Shown: one piece after another, positions 24,567 through 33,103 of the stretch | Numbering within the stretch: the first letter of the stretch is position 1 | Layout: the number at the start of each line of letters is the position of its first letter | Assembly (NCBI GenBank): GCA_020051155.1 | Contig: JAGVJK010000021.1 | Location: 1 to 64,000, forward strand | Source: Gammaproteobacteria bacterium | Lineage (GTDB): Bacteria > Pseudomonadota > Gammaproteobacteria > UBA1113 | Direction: 5' to 3' | Length of the DNA: 64,000 nucleotides | Translations under genes and position numbers: made by a program | Notes under the pieces: model-generated | The model's database searches: none | What the model was told of the DNA's origin: nothing | What the model saw: only the letters and a program-made list of their open reading frames with translations

Positions 24567-25816
24567 AAAACAACCAACTATCCATACGACTCTATGGCCG
24601 ACCTGTGGGAATTCTTGAGCAAACCCCGACAGGAAAAATGCGTTTTACTTATAACGCCTCTGCCACCCAAGCAATTTCCACTAGCATGCCTTTGCGGGAC
24701 GAACCCTACGACCCCATTGCATCGGAGGCTTATTTTGGTGGGCTGTTACCCGAAAGCGATGCGATAAAAAAAATAATTGGCAAGCGCTATGGCATTAGCG
24801 CACACAACCATTTCGCACTATTAAAAGCTATTGGCTATGATTGTGCTGGCGCCATTTCTTGTCATGAAATCGATGAAGCAATCACTGAGCAATCTTCTTT
24901 TCCTCTAATGGGAAATATCATGACGAAAGATGATCTCTACGAACACATCATTGCATTACCTCAAAAACCTTTGTTCATGGATGATGTTAATGGGTTGCGG
25001 CTATCACTCGCCGGCGCTCAAGATAAAGCAGCTGTCTGTTTGATTGACAATCAAGTTGCGATTGCTAAAAATGGTTGTCCTACAACACATATTTTAAAAC
25101 CCTCATCACGCGCATTTTCAGGAATGGCAGAGAATGAATATTTTTGTTTGAGGCTCGCTAAAAAAATTGGACTTGCTGTACCCGATATTCAATTACGAAA
25201 AATTAATGACATTACTTTTTTGCTCATAGAGCGATATGACCGGCGTATCCAAAACATGCAAGTAGAACGAATTCATCAAGAAGATTTTTGCCAAGCACTT
25301 GGCATGTTATCTTCAAAAAAATATCAAAATGAAGGTGGCCCTTCTTTTAAAGACTGTTTTGATTTATTGAAAAATACCGCGCAACCTGCCATTGATCGTA
25401 ACAACCTTGCCTCGGCATTAGTCTTTAATTATCTGCTCGGCAACATGGATGCGCACGGAAAAAATTTCTCACTCCTGCACCATTCCACTTCGAACATTCG
25501 TTTAACACCTTTCTATGACATGATTTGTACTCGCGCCTACCCTGATTTAACCTCCAAGATGGCTATGAAGATTGGCAGTAAATATGATCCTGCTTTGTTA
25601 TTTCCTCGACATTGGGAACAATTTTGTGACGATATTCAATACCGATATATTGCAATGAAAGAACTTATCAAACATCACTCTGAATTAATGTTAAAAATCT
25701 CAACTGATGAAAAAGAGATCTTAATATCAGAAGGATATGATGTGCCGATAATAAATGAAATCATTAAGGTGATGGAAACCAATATCCGACAAACGTTAGA
25801 AAGATTTGACGAATAG
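24563..25816 (+). CDS. hipA: HipA-family Ser/Thr kinase toxin
   Basis: 417-aa toxin of a type II system; HipA phosphorylates glutamyl-tRNA synthetase in E. coli, and relatives have other synthetase targets. Key features are present: the N-terminal couple domain (MPLRDEPYDP and YFGGLLPES), the ATP-binding SLAGAQDK at 148-155, LKP with K179, the catalytic loop GNMDAHGKN with D296 and N301, and D319 in FYDM. The spacing of D296, N301 and D319 matches the E. coli catalytic residues. It looks intact. The hipBA pair lies at the boundary between the accessory region and the core hemE block. Confidence 0.92.
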   Translation: MKNNQLSIRLYGRPVGILEQTPTGKMRFTYNASATQAISTSMPLRDEPYDPIASEAYFGGLLPESDAIKKIIGKRYGISAHNHFALLKAIGYDCAGAISCHEIDEAITEQSSFPLMGNIMTKDDLYEHIIALPQKPLFMDDVNGLRLSLAGAQDKAAVCLIDNQVAIAKNGCPTTHILKPSSRAFSGMAENEYFCLRLAKKIGLAVPDIQLRKINDITFLLIERYDRRIQNMQVERIHQEDFCQALGMLSSKKYQNEGGPSFKDCFDLLKNTAQPAIDRNNLASALVFNYLLGNMDAHGKNFSLLHHSTSNIRLTPFYDMICTRAYPDLTSKMAMKIGSKYDPALLFPRHWEQFCDDIQYRYIAMKELIKHHSELMLKISTDEKEILISEGYDVPIINEIIKVMETNIRQTLERFDE

Positions 25817-25843
25817 CCGGAAAACCATAACGTATTAATCCAC

Positions 25844-26908
25844 TCAATGATACTGCGCACTCAGTCGATGCACTGCATCAATAAATATTTTCACATGCTC
25901 TATCGGTGTTGTCGGTTGAATGCCGTGTCCGAGATTAAAGACGTGGCCGGAGCCATGGCCGAAACTTTCTAAAATACGTGCGACTTCCTGTTCAATGCGT
26001 TCTGGTTTTGCGAATAATAAAGCAGGATCCATATTGCCTTGTAAAGCCACTTGCGCACCAATGCGCGATTTGGCTTGGCCAATGTCAATGGTCCAATCTA
26101 ATCCTACACCTTCACAACCAGCGGTTGCCATAGACTCTAACCAATTGCCGCCTTGCTTCGTGAAAAGAATTTTTGGCAACTCGCGACCTTCTGATTCCTT
26201 CGGTAAAGCTAATAGAATTTGTTTCATATAATTTAAAGAAAACTCTTGATAATCAGGTGTTGTTAACACACCACCCCATGTATCAAACAACATAATCACT
26301 TGCACCCCCGCTGCAATTTGCGCGGACAGATACACAATGATCGCTTTTGCCAATTTGTCTAATAACAAATGCAATGTCGCTGGTTGTTGGTACATCAGCG
26401 TTTTAATTTTGTTATAGGTTTTACTCGGTCCACCTTCCACCATGTAAGTGGCTAAGGTCCAAGGACTGCCAGCAAAACCGATCAACGGCACACTACCGTT
26501 TAAATTTTTGCGGATCAAACGTACCGCATCTGGTACATAGCGTAACTCTTGTTCCGGATCAGGGATTGGCAATTGCAACACTTGTTGATGAGTAGTGATA
26601 GGATGCATGAAGCGCGGTCCTTCACCCTCTGTGAAATATAAACCTAAACCCATCGCATCCGGTATGGTTAAAATATCTGAAAATAAAATTGCAGCATCTA
26701 AATCAAAACGCCGCAAAGGTTGTAATGTCACTTCGCACGCAAGTTCGGGATTTTTGCACAATGACATAAAGTCACCTGCTTGCTGACGAACTTCGCGATA
26801 CTCTGGTAAATAACGGCCAGCCTGACGCATCATCCACACTGGTGTCACATCTACCGGTTGCCGCAGCAACGCTTTTAGCAACCGATCATTTTTTAATAAA
26901 TTAACCAA
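25844..26908 (-). CDS. hemE: Uroporphyrinogen decarboxylase
   Basis: Catalyses decarboxylation of the four acetate groups of uroporphyrinogen III to give coproporphyrinogen III in haem synthesis (cytoplasm). Signature [16 protein letters not shown] near residues 23-38 holds the conserved Arg residues, with [13 protein letters not shown] and the C-terminal NLGHGI..TP motif. Length 354 aa is normal. The start is a TTG overlapping the end of the damX-like gene by 8 bases; alignment with the family start ([11 protein letters not shown]) supports it. It is the last gene of the minus-strand aroK-aroB-damX-hemE run. Confidence 0.96.
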   Translation of the reverse strand: MVNLLKNDRLLKALLRQPVDVTPVWMMRQAGRYLPEYREVRQQAGDFMSLCKNPELACEVTLQPLRRFDLDAAILFSDILTIPDAMGLGLYFTEGEGPRFMHPITTHQQVLQLPIPDPEQELRYVPDAVRLIRKNLNGSVPLIGFAGSPWTLATYMVEGGPSKTYNKIKTLMYQQPATLHLLLDKLAKAIIVYLSAQIAAGVQVIMLFDTWGGVLTTPDYQEFSLNYMKQILLALPKESEGRELPKILFTKQGGNWLESMATAGCEGVGLDWTIDIGQAKSRIGAQVALQGNMDPALLFAKPERIEQEVARILESFGHGSGHVFNLGHGIQPTTPIEHVKIFIDAVHRLSAQYH

Positions 26909-28553
26909 TCTTATTATCCGTTAAACTTTTGAAACTGCGGATCCACGGTGTGGATTGCTGTAATTCTCGCGGTAAACTTTTCACAGCCATTTTTGCGGCC
27001 ATTTGATTGGGGTAACCACCGTAGACCACCACAAACCAACTTTTACCTTGACTATTAATATGATAAACCCGCGCATTAGAACCTAATCGATGGGTTGCGA
27101 TAAAATGATTCGCTTGAGAAGACGATGCTGCGGCTAACAATTGCAATGTGTATTGCGTTGCCGTGGCGTCGATCGCGTTCGCTGTTGCGTGATGATGCGA
27201 AGTTACAGGTATCACTTTAGAATGTGCGATTGTTGTCGAATGCACTGCCGGCTGCTTAGCTGCCATTGGTTTTGCAGAAGTAGGTGCGGGTATCGATGTT
27301 ACATTATCCATCGTTGGCGCAGGAGGCGTCGGTGGCGGCACTGCTGCTGCACCTGGGATAGCAGCTTCTGGAGTCGCTGGTTGTGGTGGCAATTGTGATG
27401 GCTGTTGTTGCGGCAGCGTCTGTGGTCGTGCTGGCACTGCTGCATCATCGTTCGTAACGCCTAGAGATTCTGCTTGCTGTTGCTCAGAAGTCATCGCTAA
27501 TTGTTGGGGATCTTCTGCTGCAGGCAAGGCTTCCTCTTGCGTTAACTCATTATTATCATCCAGACTATCATCATCGTCATCCGTCAAAGCATCACCGTGA
27601 GTAGACAACTCTGCCGTTGGCAACAACGTCCCTTTCGTCGCTACTGTTGAATGCTGTGCGCCACTCAACAATTGATTGGTTTTCGGCGTGGCGATCAACT
27701 CCGTCAATAACGCCAACAAAACACCAGAGCCTAGAACTACAGGCCAATGCCGTCTTGCCATGCGTATCCAAGCTGCTTTGCTTGATAAGCCATTCACGTT
27801 AGAAGGTAAATATTTTAATAAGGTATTTTTAGCAAAAAAGTTCACTTTAATCGGTACTCCACCAGATTGACGATAAATTTCGTCAATATCTTTTTCTGTT
27901 AACAAGCTGCTGCTTGGAACTCCCACCGCTGCTAAGCGATGTTCTATGTATTGCGCAGTCTCTTGCCGAGTCATTGCTTCCACGCGTTGCGTATGGGTTA
28001 ACTCTTCTCCCATATGCTCTGTGGTGATATTCGATAATGTCGCTCCTAACTGTGGGCCTCCCACTAATAGAATAGAAAGCGGCGTTACCGGCTCGGCATG
28101 TTCCGTAGCAAATTGTAAAATTAATTCTTGTGTTGCCTCTGGCAACTTATGTGCATTATCCACCGCCAATAAATAACGTTTACCCTGTTGACTCATGGAG
28201 TGCAACACGGTTTCAATTGCGGCTTTTAATTCTTGATCAGAAAGATCTTGATAATGGATCCCAAAATTACTCGCCATGATTTGCAATAGCACTGTGGGAG
28301 TAATATTTGAGTCCGCTCGCACTTCACAGACGCCCGATTCACGTTTCAGCGTGGCAATGAATTCGCGTAGTAATAATGTTTTACCGACACCTAAAACACC
28401 GGTCAATACTAAAATCGTATTACTCATGGTGCTCAGATGCAGCAATAATTCCAACTGCTGTTGCCAGCGTTCTGAAATATAAGGACGAATCTCTGGGTTA
28501 TCTGAAGCAAATGGATCCGAGGATAAATGATAATGTTTCCAATAATCTGACAT
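26901..28553 (-). CDS. damX: DamX-like cell-division protein: AAA ATPase, membrane segment and SPOR domain
   Basis: 550 aa. The N-terminal ExeA-type AAA ATPase has Walker A GVLGVGKT at 52-59 and Walker [12 protein letters not shown] single membrane segment follows ([19 protein letters not shown]), then a long Pro/Gln/Ala-rich low-complexity linker, and a C-terminal SPOR domain ([18 protein letters not shown] to IRSFKSL) that binds denuded septal peptidoglycan. This is the gammaproteobacterial DamX layout with the ATPase part retained. The start at 28553 has GGAG 8 bases upstream, while the frame extends 9 codons further into aroB. It sits downstream of aroB, its normal location. Confidence 0.88.
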   Translation of the reverse strand: MSDYWKHYHLSSDPFASDNPEIRPYISERWQQQLELLLHLSTMSNTILVLTGVLGVGKTLLLREFIATLKRESGVCEVRADSNITPTVLLQIMASNFGIHYQDLSDQELKAAIETVLHSMSQQGKRYLLAVDNAHKLPEATQELILQFATEHAEPVTPLSILLVGGPQLGATLSNITTEHMGEELTHTQRVEAMTRQETAQYIEHRLAAVGVPSSSLLTEKDIDEIYRQSGGVPIKVNFFAKNTLLKYLPSNVNGLSSKAAWIRMARRHWPVVLGSGVLLALLTELIATPKTNQLLSGAQHSTVATKGTLLPTAELSTHGDALTDDDDDSLDDNNELTQEEALPAAEDPQQLAMTSEQQQAESLGVTNDDAAVPARPQTLPQQQPSQLPPQPATPEAAIPGAAAVPPPTPPAPTMDNVTSIPAPTSAKPMAAKQPAVHSTTIAHSKVIPVTSHHHATANAIDATATQYTLQLLAAASSSQANHFIATHRLGSNARVYHINSQGKSWFVVVYGGYPNQMAAKMAVKSLPRELQQSTPWIRSFKSLTDNKIG

Positions 28554-28558
28554 ATGAC

Positions 28559-29647
28559 TTACTCCCTGTTTAAACCACACATGCGCAATGCTGCTCTCAC
28601 CTGCTCGGCAGAGACTGTATCGCTGATATAAGCATCGCCTATGGATTTTAATAATACAAAACGCATTTGATCATTCTCTATCTTTTTATCAAGACTCATT
28701 AAATCGAAACATTGCTTCATCGATAATGTTGCTGGTACCTCGGTGGGTAAATGACAACGATGCAATAAACGCTTTATGCGTTCCAAATCAGTTAAGGCTA
28801 AGGTGCCAAGGGCAATGGAAAGTTGTGCTGCAACCACCATCCCCGCAGCGACTGCTTCACCATGCAGCCAGTATCCATATCCCAAGCCTGCTTCAAAGGC
28901 ATGGCCAAAGGTATGACCGAAATTTAAAATCGCTCTTAACCCTTGCTCCCGCTCATCATTGGCCACCACCTCTGCTTTAATTTGACAGCAATGATAGATG
29001 GTAGTTTGCAATGCTTCTGGTTCTTTAGCAATCATTTTATCAATATTCTGTTCCAGCCATGTGAAAAAATCCGCATCACGAATCAACGCATGTTTAATCA
29101 CTTCGGCTAAGCCTGCCTGAAATTCTCGAGGAGGTAAGGTTGATAAAGTATTCGTATCGATGATCACGGCATTAGGCTGGTAAAAAGCACCTATCATGTT
29201 TTTGCCTAAAGGATGGTTCACCGCAGTTTTCCCCCCCACTGATGCATCCACTTGTGCCAATAACGAGGTGGGTAATTGAATAAACGACACCCCTCGTTGA
29301 TAACAGCTCGCGGCAAAACCTGTCATGTCACCAATGACACCGCCGCCTAGAGCCACTAACTGTGTGCTACGATGATGTTGATGCTGCAATAATTCATCAA
29401 AAATAAGCGACAATGTTTCTAAAGTTTTGTAGGCTTCGCCTTCTGGCAATAACACCACATCACACTGCTTATCGGGTAATTGAGCTTGCACCGTCGCAAG
29501 ATAGAGATCTGCGATGGCAGGATTACTCACAATCATCACTTGGCGTTTTGGCAAGTGTTGTCGTAACAATTCACCCGCCGATAGCAATCCCTCTCCAATA
29601 TAGATGGGATAACGTCGCTCATGCAGCTCTACCCAGCACGTTTTCAT
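28559..29647 (-). CDS. aroB: 3-dehydroquinate synthase
   Basis: Second step of the shikimate pathway, converting DAHP to 3-dehydroquinate with NAD and a divalent metal. Motifs: ALGGGVIGDMTGFAAS (NAD binding), QLPTSLLAQVDASVGGKTAVN, metal-ligand HALIRD and NFGHTFGHAFE. 362 aa, normal length. AAAGG precedes the ATG. It follows aroK with a 12-base gap, the standard gammaproteobacterial pair. Confidence 0.97.
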   Translation of the reverse strand: MKTCWVELHERRYPIYIGEGLLSAGELLRQHLPKRQVMIVSNPAIADLYLATVQAQLPDKQCDVVLLPEGEAYKTLETLSLIFDELLQHQHHRSTQLVALGGGVIGDMTGFAASCYQRGVSFIQLPTSLLAQVDASVGGKTAVNHPLGKNMIGAFYQPNAVIIDTNTLSTLPPREFQAGLAEVIKHALIRDADFFTWLEQNIDKMIAKEPEALQTTIYHCCQIKAEVVANDEREQGLRAILNFGHTFGHAFEAGLGYGYWLHGEAVAAGMVVAAQLSIALGTLALTDLERIKRLLHRCHLPTEVPATLSMKQCFDLMSLDKKIENDQMRFVLLKSIGDAYISDTVSAEQVRAALRMCGLNRE

Positions 29648-29659
29648 TGCAGATGCCTT

Positions 29660-30190
29660 TTAAGATTCTGAGTTATCACTCAAGACCGCTAAGATGTCAT
29701 TCACTACCGATTTAATCGTACAAGAATCCGTGGAGAATTCATAATCCGCCACACTTTTATAAAGTTGATGACGTCGTTCGATCAATTCTTTCAATTTACT
29801 TTCTTTGTCATCAGTTTGTAATAAAGGTCGGCGTCGATCTTTGATCGTTCGCTCTAATTGTTGTCCTACGCTTGCTTGCAGGTATACCACCAAACCGCGA
29901 CTCGCCAACACTCGACAATTTTCTTCGCGTTCTACCACGCCACCACCGGTGGCTAATACAATACCTGTCAATTGTGACAGGCGATCAATCACGCCCACCT
30001 CTCGCTCTCTAAAGCCGGCTTCACCTTCTACATCAAAAATCCAAGCGATATCTACACCTGTTGTAACTTCAATTTCTTGATCAGAATCATAAAAGGTATA
30101 ACCCAGTTCTTTGGCAAGTGCTTTACCCACTGTGGTTTTACCCGCCCCCATGGGACCTATCAAAAAAACATTTTGTTTAAAACCCAACAT
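29660..30190 (-). CDS. aroK: Shikimate kinase
   Basis: Phosphorylates shikimate with ATP. P-loop IGPMGAGKTT starts at residue 11. The shikimate-binding DSDQEIE, the GEAGFREREV segment and the RRRPLL lid region are all present. 176 aa is typical of AroK. It lies between the secretin gene and aroB, as in other gammaproteobacteria. Confidence 0.96.
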   Translation of the reverse strand: MLGFKQNVFLIGPMGAGKTTVGKALAKELGYTFYDSDQEIEVTTGVDIAWIFDVEGEAGFREREVGVIDRLSQLTGIVLATGGGVVEREENCRVLASRGLVVYLQASVGQQLERTIKDRRRPLLQTDDKESKLKELIERRHQLYKSVADYEFSTDSCTIKSVVNDILAVLSDNSES

Positions 30191-30272
30191 TTATTCTATT
30201 TCACCTAATTCTTTAACCTGTTTAAAAAAGACAACGGGGTATTATCCTAAAATACACGGCGAGGTACAACCT

Positions 30273-31373
30273 CTATGACGCAGCAACTAAGGAAGGTGTT
30301 AAAAATATAAGCAATTCATATTGTTCATTGGCTTTATATTGAGATTTAAAGAGGTTGCCTAATCCGGGAATATCGCCCAAAAAAGGAACACGTACCACTT
30401 TTGTGCGGCTACGTTGTTCAAAAATTCCTCCTAATACTACCGTTTCTCCATCTTTTACCATCACGTGTGTGGCTAATTGTCGGGTATCGATGGAAGGCTC
30501 ACCATGCACCACTTCATTGCCACGTTTGTCTTGGCTCACCTTAATGTCGAGAGCGATATCGTGATTGGCTAAAATTTCTGGTGTCACTCGCAAACCCAAC
30601 ACGGCTTTTTTGAAAGCAACCGCTGTACCGCCACCGTTGGTGGTTTCTTCGTAAGGAATTTCTTCTCCTGCTTCGATGAAGGCTGATTCGCGATTGGTGG
30701 TCATTAAGTGAGGGGCTGATAGTAACTGTCCTCCCCCTTCCGCTTCTACGGCGGATAATTCCAGATCAAGCAACAAGCCTTGTCCTAATTTTACAAAGGC
30801 TAAACCGAGACTGGGTGCTTGTGCAATTCCATCGATGGTTGCTGGGAAATCAACATTGAGACGCTCGCTGAGTGGTACATCCGCCGCCGGATGTAGCTGA
30901 CCATTAAGTGCGTTGTTTGCTAATTGCTGTGCGCCTTGTAGAGTTCCTGAAACGTGAGAAAGCTGCGTTACACCAAAAGCAATTCCTAAGCTGCGCTCAA
31001 ACTTTCGATCTAAATTCATGATGCGTGCTTGAATCATGACTTGTGGCATTGGCACATCTAGTTTTTTGATTAGTTGATCAAGCTGATGAATATTGGGTTG
31101 TGAACCTTGCACAATTAATTGATTGGTACGTTGATCAACAATGACATTCAAACCGGACTCTGTTAGTACGGCTTGGGATTTAAGTAGTTTCATCACTTGT
31201 TCTACTTTGAGGTGGTTTATTTTGATGGCTTGCGTGGTCAATTGCGGTGTAATGATTTCATGGGTTAGAGAAGGCTGTTCCATGTCTGCTTGTTGTTTAA
31301 ATGGATTTCGAGCAAAGGTTGTGGATGTCACAATTAGCATTAACAGCAATAATCCATTATTTATTTTGTTCAA
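30273..31373 (-). CDS. pilQ: Short PilQ/HofQ-type secretin
   Basis: Outer-membrane secretin of type IV pilus or DNA-uptake machinery. A signal peptide (MNKINNGLLLLMLIVTSTTFA) leads into one N1-type domain (INHLKVEQVMKLLKSQ, then VDQRTNQLIVQG) and the secretin core (RESAFIEAGEEIPYEETTNG, then KDGETVVLGGIFEQ and VPFLGDIPGLGNLF). At ~366 aa it is closer to HofQ than to ~700-aa PilQ, since it lacks AMIN domains. The start is likely the TTG at 31373, with GAGG 6 bases before it; this overlaps the preceding gene's stop. Confidence 0.88.
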   Translation of the reverse strand: MNKINNGLLLLMLIVTSTTFARNPFKQQADMEQPSLTHEIITPQLTTQAIKINHLKVEQVMKLLKSQAVLTESGLNVIVDQRTNQLIVQGSQPNIHQLDQLIKKLDVPMPQVMIQARIMNLDRKFERSLGIAFGVTQLSHVSGTLQGAQQLANNALNGQLHPAADVPLSERLNVDFPATIDGIAQAPSLGLAFVKLGQGLLLDLELSAVEAEGGGQLLSAPHLMTTNRESAFIEAGEEIPYEETTNGGGTAVAFKKAVLGLRVTPEILANHDIALDIKVSQDKRGNEVVHGEPSIDTRQLATHVMVKDGETVVLGGIFEQRSRTKVVRVPFLGDIPGLGNLFKSQYKANEQYELLIFLTPSLVAAS

Positions 31374-31860
31374 TTTGCACCTCGATATTTCCAATCACTT
31401 GCAAGAGTCCTTCTTCTGTTTGTTTATCGGCTAATTGAATTTTCAATGATTGCATGCTCAACAAGGGTTCTGATTGTCCTAATTGATTTAAAAACTCTAA
31501 TAAGTATGCGTAATCACTCACTGCGACAAACTCGATCAACATGGTTCCTGGTGCACTGATCACTTGTTTGATGGATTGAACTTGCAAGGTTTTCTGTAAA
31601 ACTTCTCTTGATATTTTTAATAAGACAAATTTTTCTTCTTTTTTATAAAATAATTTTTCTTGCTGTTTCTTAATTTTTTCATCGATTATTAGTGATGAGT
31701 CTTTTGTTTGTCTTTTCTCTTGTAATTGTTGTGTTAACTGTTTTAACGTTTGTTGTTCTCTATGCAGAGAGTTTTCCACCCAGAATTTTATTGTCACCCA
31801 CAGAATGACATTCATCAGCAATGCCAGGAAGACAAGTTTCAATAATTTTTTATTTTTCAT
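31357..31860 (-). CDS. pilO: PilO-like inner-membrane pilus assembly protein
   Basis: 167 aa with one N-terminal membrane helix (KLLKLVFLALLMNVILWVTI), a coiled coil (EQQTLKQLTQQLQEKRQ) and a small C-terminal domain, as in PilO. It aligns by position with hofO/pilO in the M-N-O-P-Q series. The start at 31860 overlaps the pilN stop by 4 bases (ATGA). A longer frame runs upstream within pilN but would disregard that coupling. No separate pilP follows; the secretin gene begins at once. Confidence 0.72.
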   Translation of the reverse strand: MKNKKLLKLVFLALLMNVILWVTIKFWVENSLHREQQTLKQLTQQLQEKRQTKDSSLIIDEKIKKQQEKLFYKKEEKFVLLKISREVLQKTLQVQSIKQVISAPGTMLIEFVAVSDYAYLLEFLNQLGQSEPLLSMQSLKIQLADKQTEEGLLQVIGNIEVQIEQNK

Positions 31861-32390
31861 GGTGATTGAATCATCATGGAAAAGTGATAAATGCCCTGCT
31901 GAAAATTCAATGCCTTTAAGACAATCTCTTGTGTTGCAAGCGACGTTTTCAACTGTATGATCCATAATTCTATCATTGATGAATCTTTCACTAAACCTTC
32001 TAGCAGAATTTGTTGTTTTTCGTACATCAAGCTCGTCAAGTAAGCTTCCTTGGGCAATTGCTGTGACAATAATAGCAGCCACTGCATCAAGATTTTTTGC
32101 CTCTCCTTGAGTCGAGTTTGTAATGCAACAAGCTCTTGCCATTGATGCAGCTTGTTAGCATAGACTTGCTCACGCTGCATCACTATTCGCAATTCATCAC
32201 GAACTTTTTTTTGTTGTTGCACGATGCCGTTTAAGGGTCGTTGTTGCCACCAAACATTGATGCTTTGTACGAGCGTACTTAACATGATGATGAGTGCAAT
32301 GTTCATCATCATTCGAAAACGATTTTTTTGTTTTTTGATCTCTCGCCAAGGCATTAAATTAATCACTGGCAACGACTGTGAATTACCCAT
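31857..32390 (-). CDS. pilN: PilN-like pilus assembly protein
   Basis: 177 aa. The N-terminal cytoplasmic motif INLMPWRE matches the INLLPWRE peptide by which PilN binds PilM. A membrane helix (MMMNIALIIMLSTLV), a coiled coil and a ferredoxin-like periplasmic domain follow. The start at 32390 overlaps the pilM stop by 8 bases. It works with PilM and PilO as the alignment complex of type IV pili or the competence pseudopilus. Confidence 0.85.
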   Translation of the reverse strand: MGNSQSLPVINLMPWREIKKQKNRFRMMMNIALIIMLSTLVQSINVWWQQRPLNGIVQQQKKVRDELRIVMQREQVYANKLHQWQELVALQTRLKERQKILMQWLLLLSQQLPKEAYLTSLMYEKQQILLEGLVKDSSMIELWIIQLKTSLATQEIVLKALNFQQGIYHFSMMIQSP

Positions 32391-32967
32391 GCACACCGCC
32401 AGCACTGATGTAATGTCGACGCACTAAACCATAAGCGGTCATTGCACTGACTGAATCTTCCATCGCAATACCTTCGGGTAATGACCATGGCACTTCTTGC
32501 GCGGCTAAAAATCCATACTCATTTAAGTCAATTCGACACAAACGCAAACGGGCTTGTCTCGCAATTTTTTGGATCAACTCAATGAGTGAACGTCGGCACC
32601 CAACCACATACACAGAATCCTCATTCAATGGGTAATAATCCATGGCGCATTCATCCGCTGCCAGATTTAAACATTTAGCTATTTTGATGCGGCTATATAA
32701 CATTAGCTCCGTAGCTGACACCTCAGCCGGCTGCGGCAGCACAACGGAATGATAATAAGAGGGGGCTAATCCTACCAACAAGGCATGTCCACAATGGGAA
32801 GCTAAACCTAGATGCGCCACCAATTGCGTGATGCTTTGTTTGGAGCGGTATTCTATTTTTATGGCGTATGAGGTTATGTTATGTATCACCCGTGGCTCAT
32901 GAGGAGAACACATTGCCACTGACCACACCTCATCATCAATCATCATTACAATCATTAATAAATCCAT
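32383..32967 (-). CDS. pilM: Short PilM/HofM-like protein
   Basis: 194 aa, divergent from mrcA, the position PilM takes in gammaproteobacteria. The sequence is weakly conserved; YPLNEDSVYVVGCRRSLIE and LRLCRIDLNEYGF fit the actin-like PilM fold. It is well short of PilM (~350) or HofM (~260), so part of the ATPase fold is missing. No strong ribosome site precedes the first ATG. The call rests on the order M-N-O-Q next to mrcA more than on motifs. Confidence 0.6.
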   Translation of the reverse strand: MDLLMIVMMIDDEVWSVAMCSPHEPRVIHNITSYAIKIEYRSKQSITQLVAHLGLASHCGHALLVGLAPSYYHSVVLPQPAEVSATELMLYSRIKIAKCLNLAADECAMDYYPLNEDSVYVVGCRRSLIELIQKIARQARLRLCRIDLNEYGFLAAQEVPWSLPEGIAMEDSVSAMTAYGLVRRHYISAGGVHG

Positions 32968-33103
32968 TTATTTATTTTTTAATAATTTTTAAATTAATAT
33001 AAATGCGGTTCTAGGTCAAGATTGCCTGTGATATTATTTTTAAATGTGTTACATTAAGCCCTATCTTCTAACTGTTACTCTATATATAGGTTCATGAAGC
33101 ACT

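Noticed and set aside
31861..32142. N-terminal extension of pilO to 261 aa
   Set aside because: The extension lies entirely within pilN on the same strand; the ATGA overlap start at 31860 and the membrane helix right after it fit PilO.
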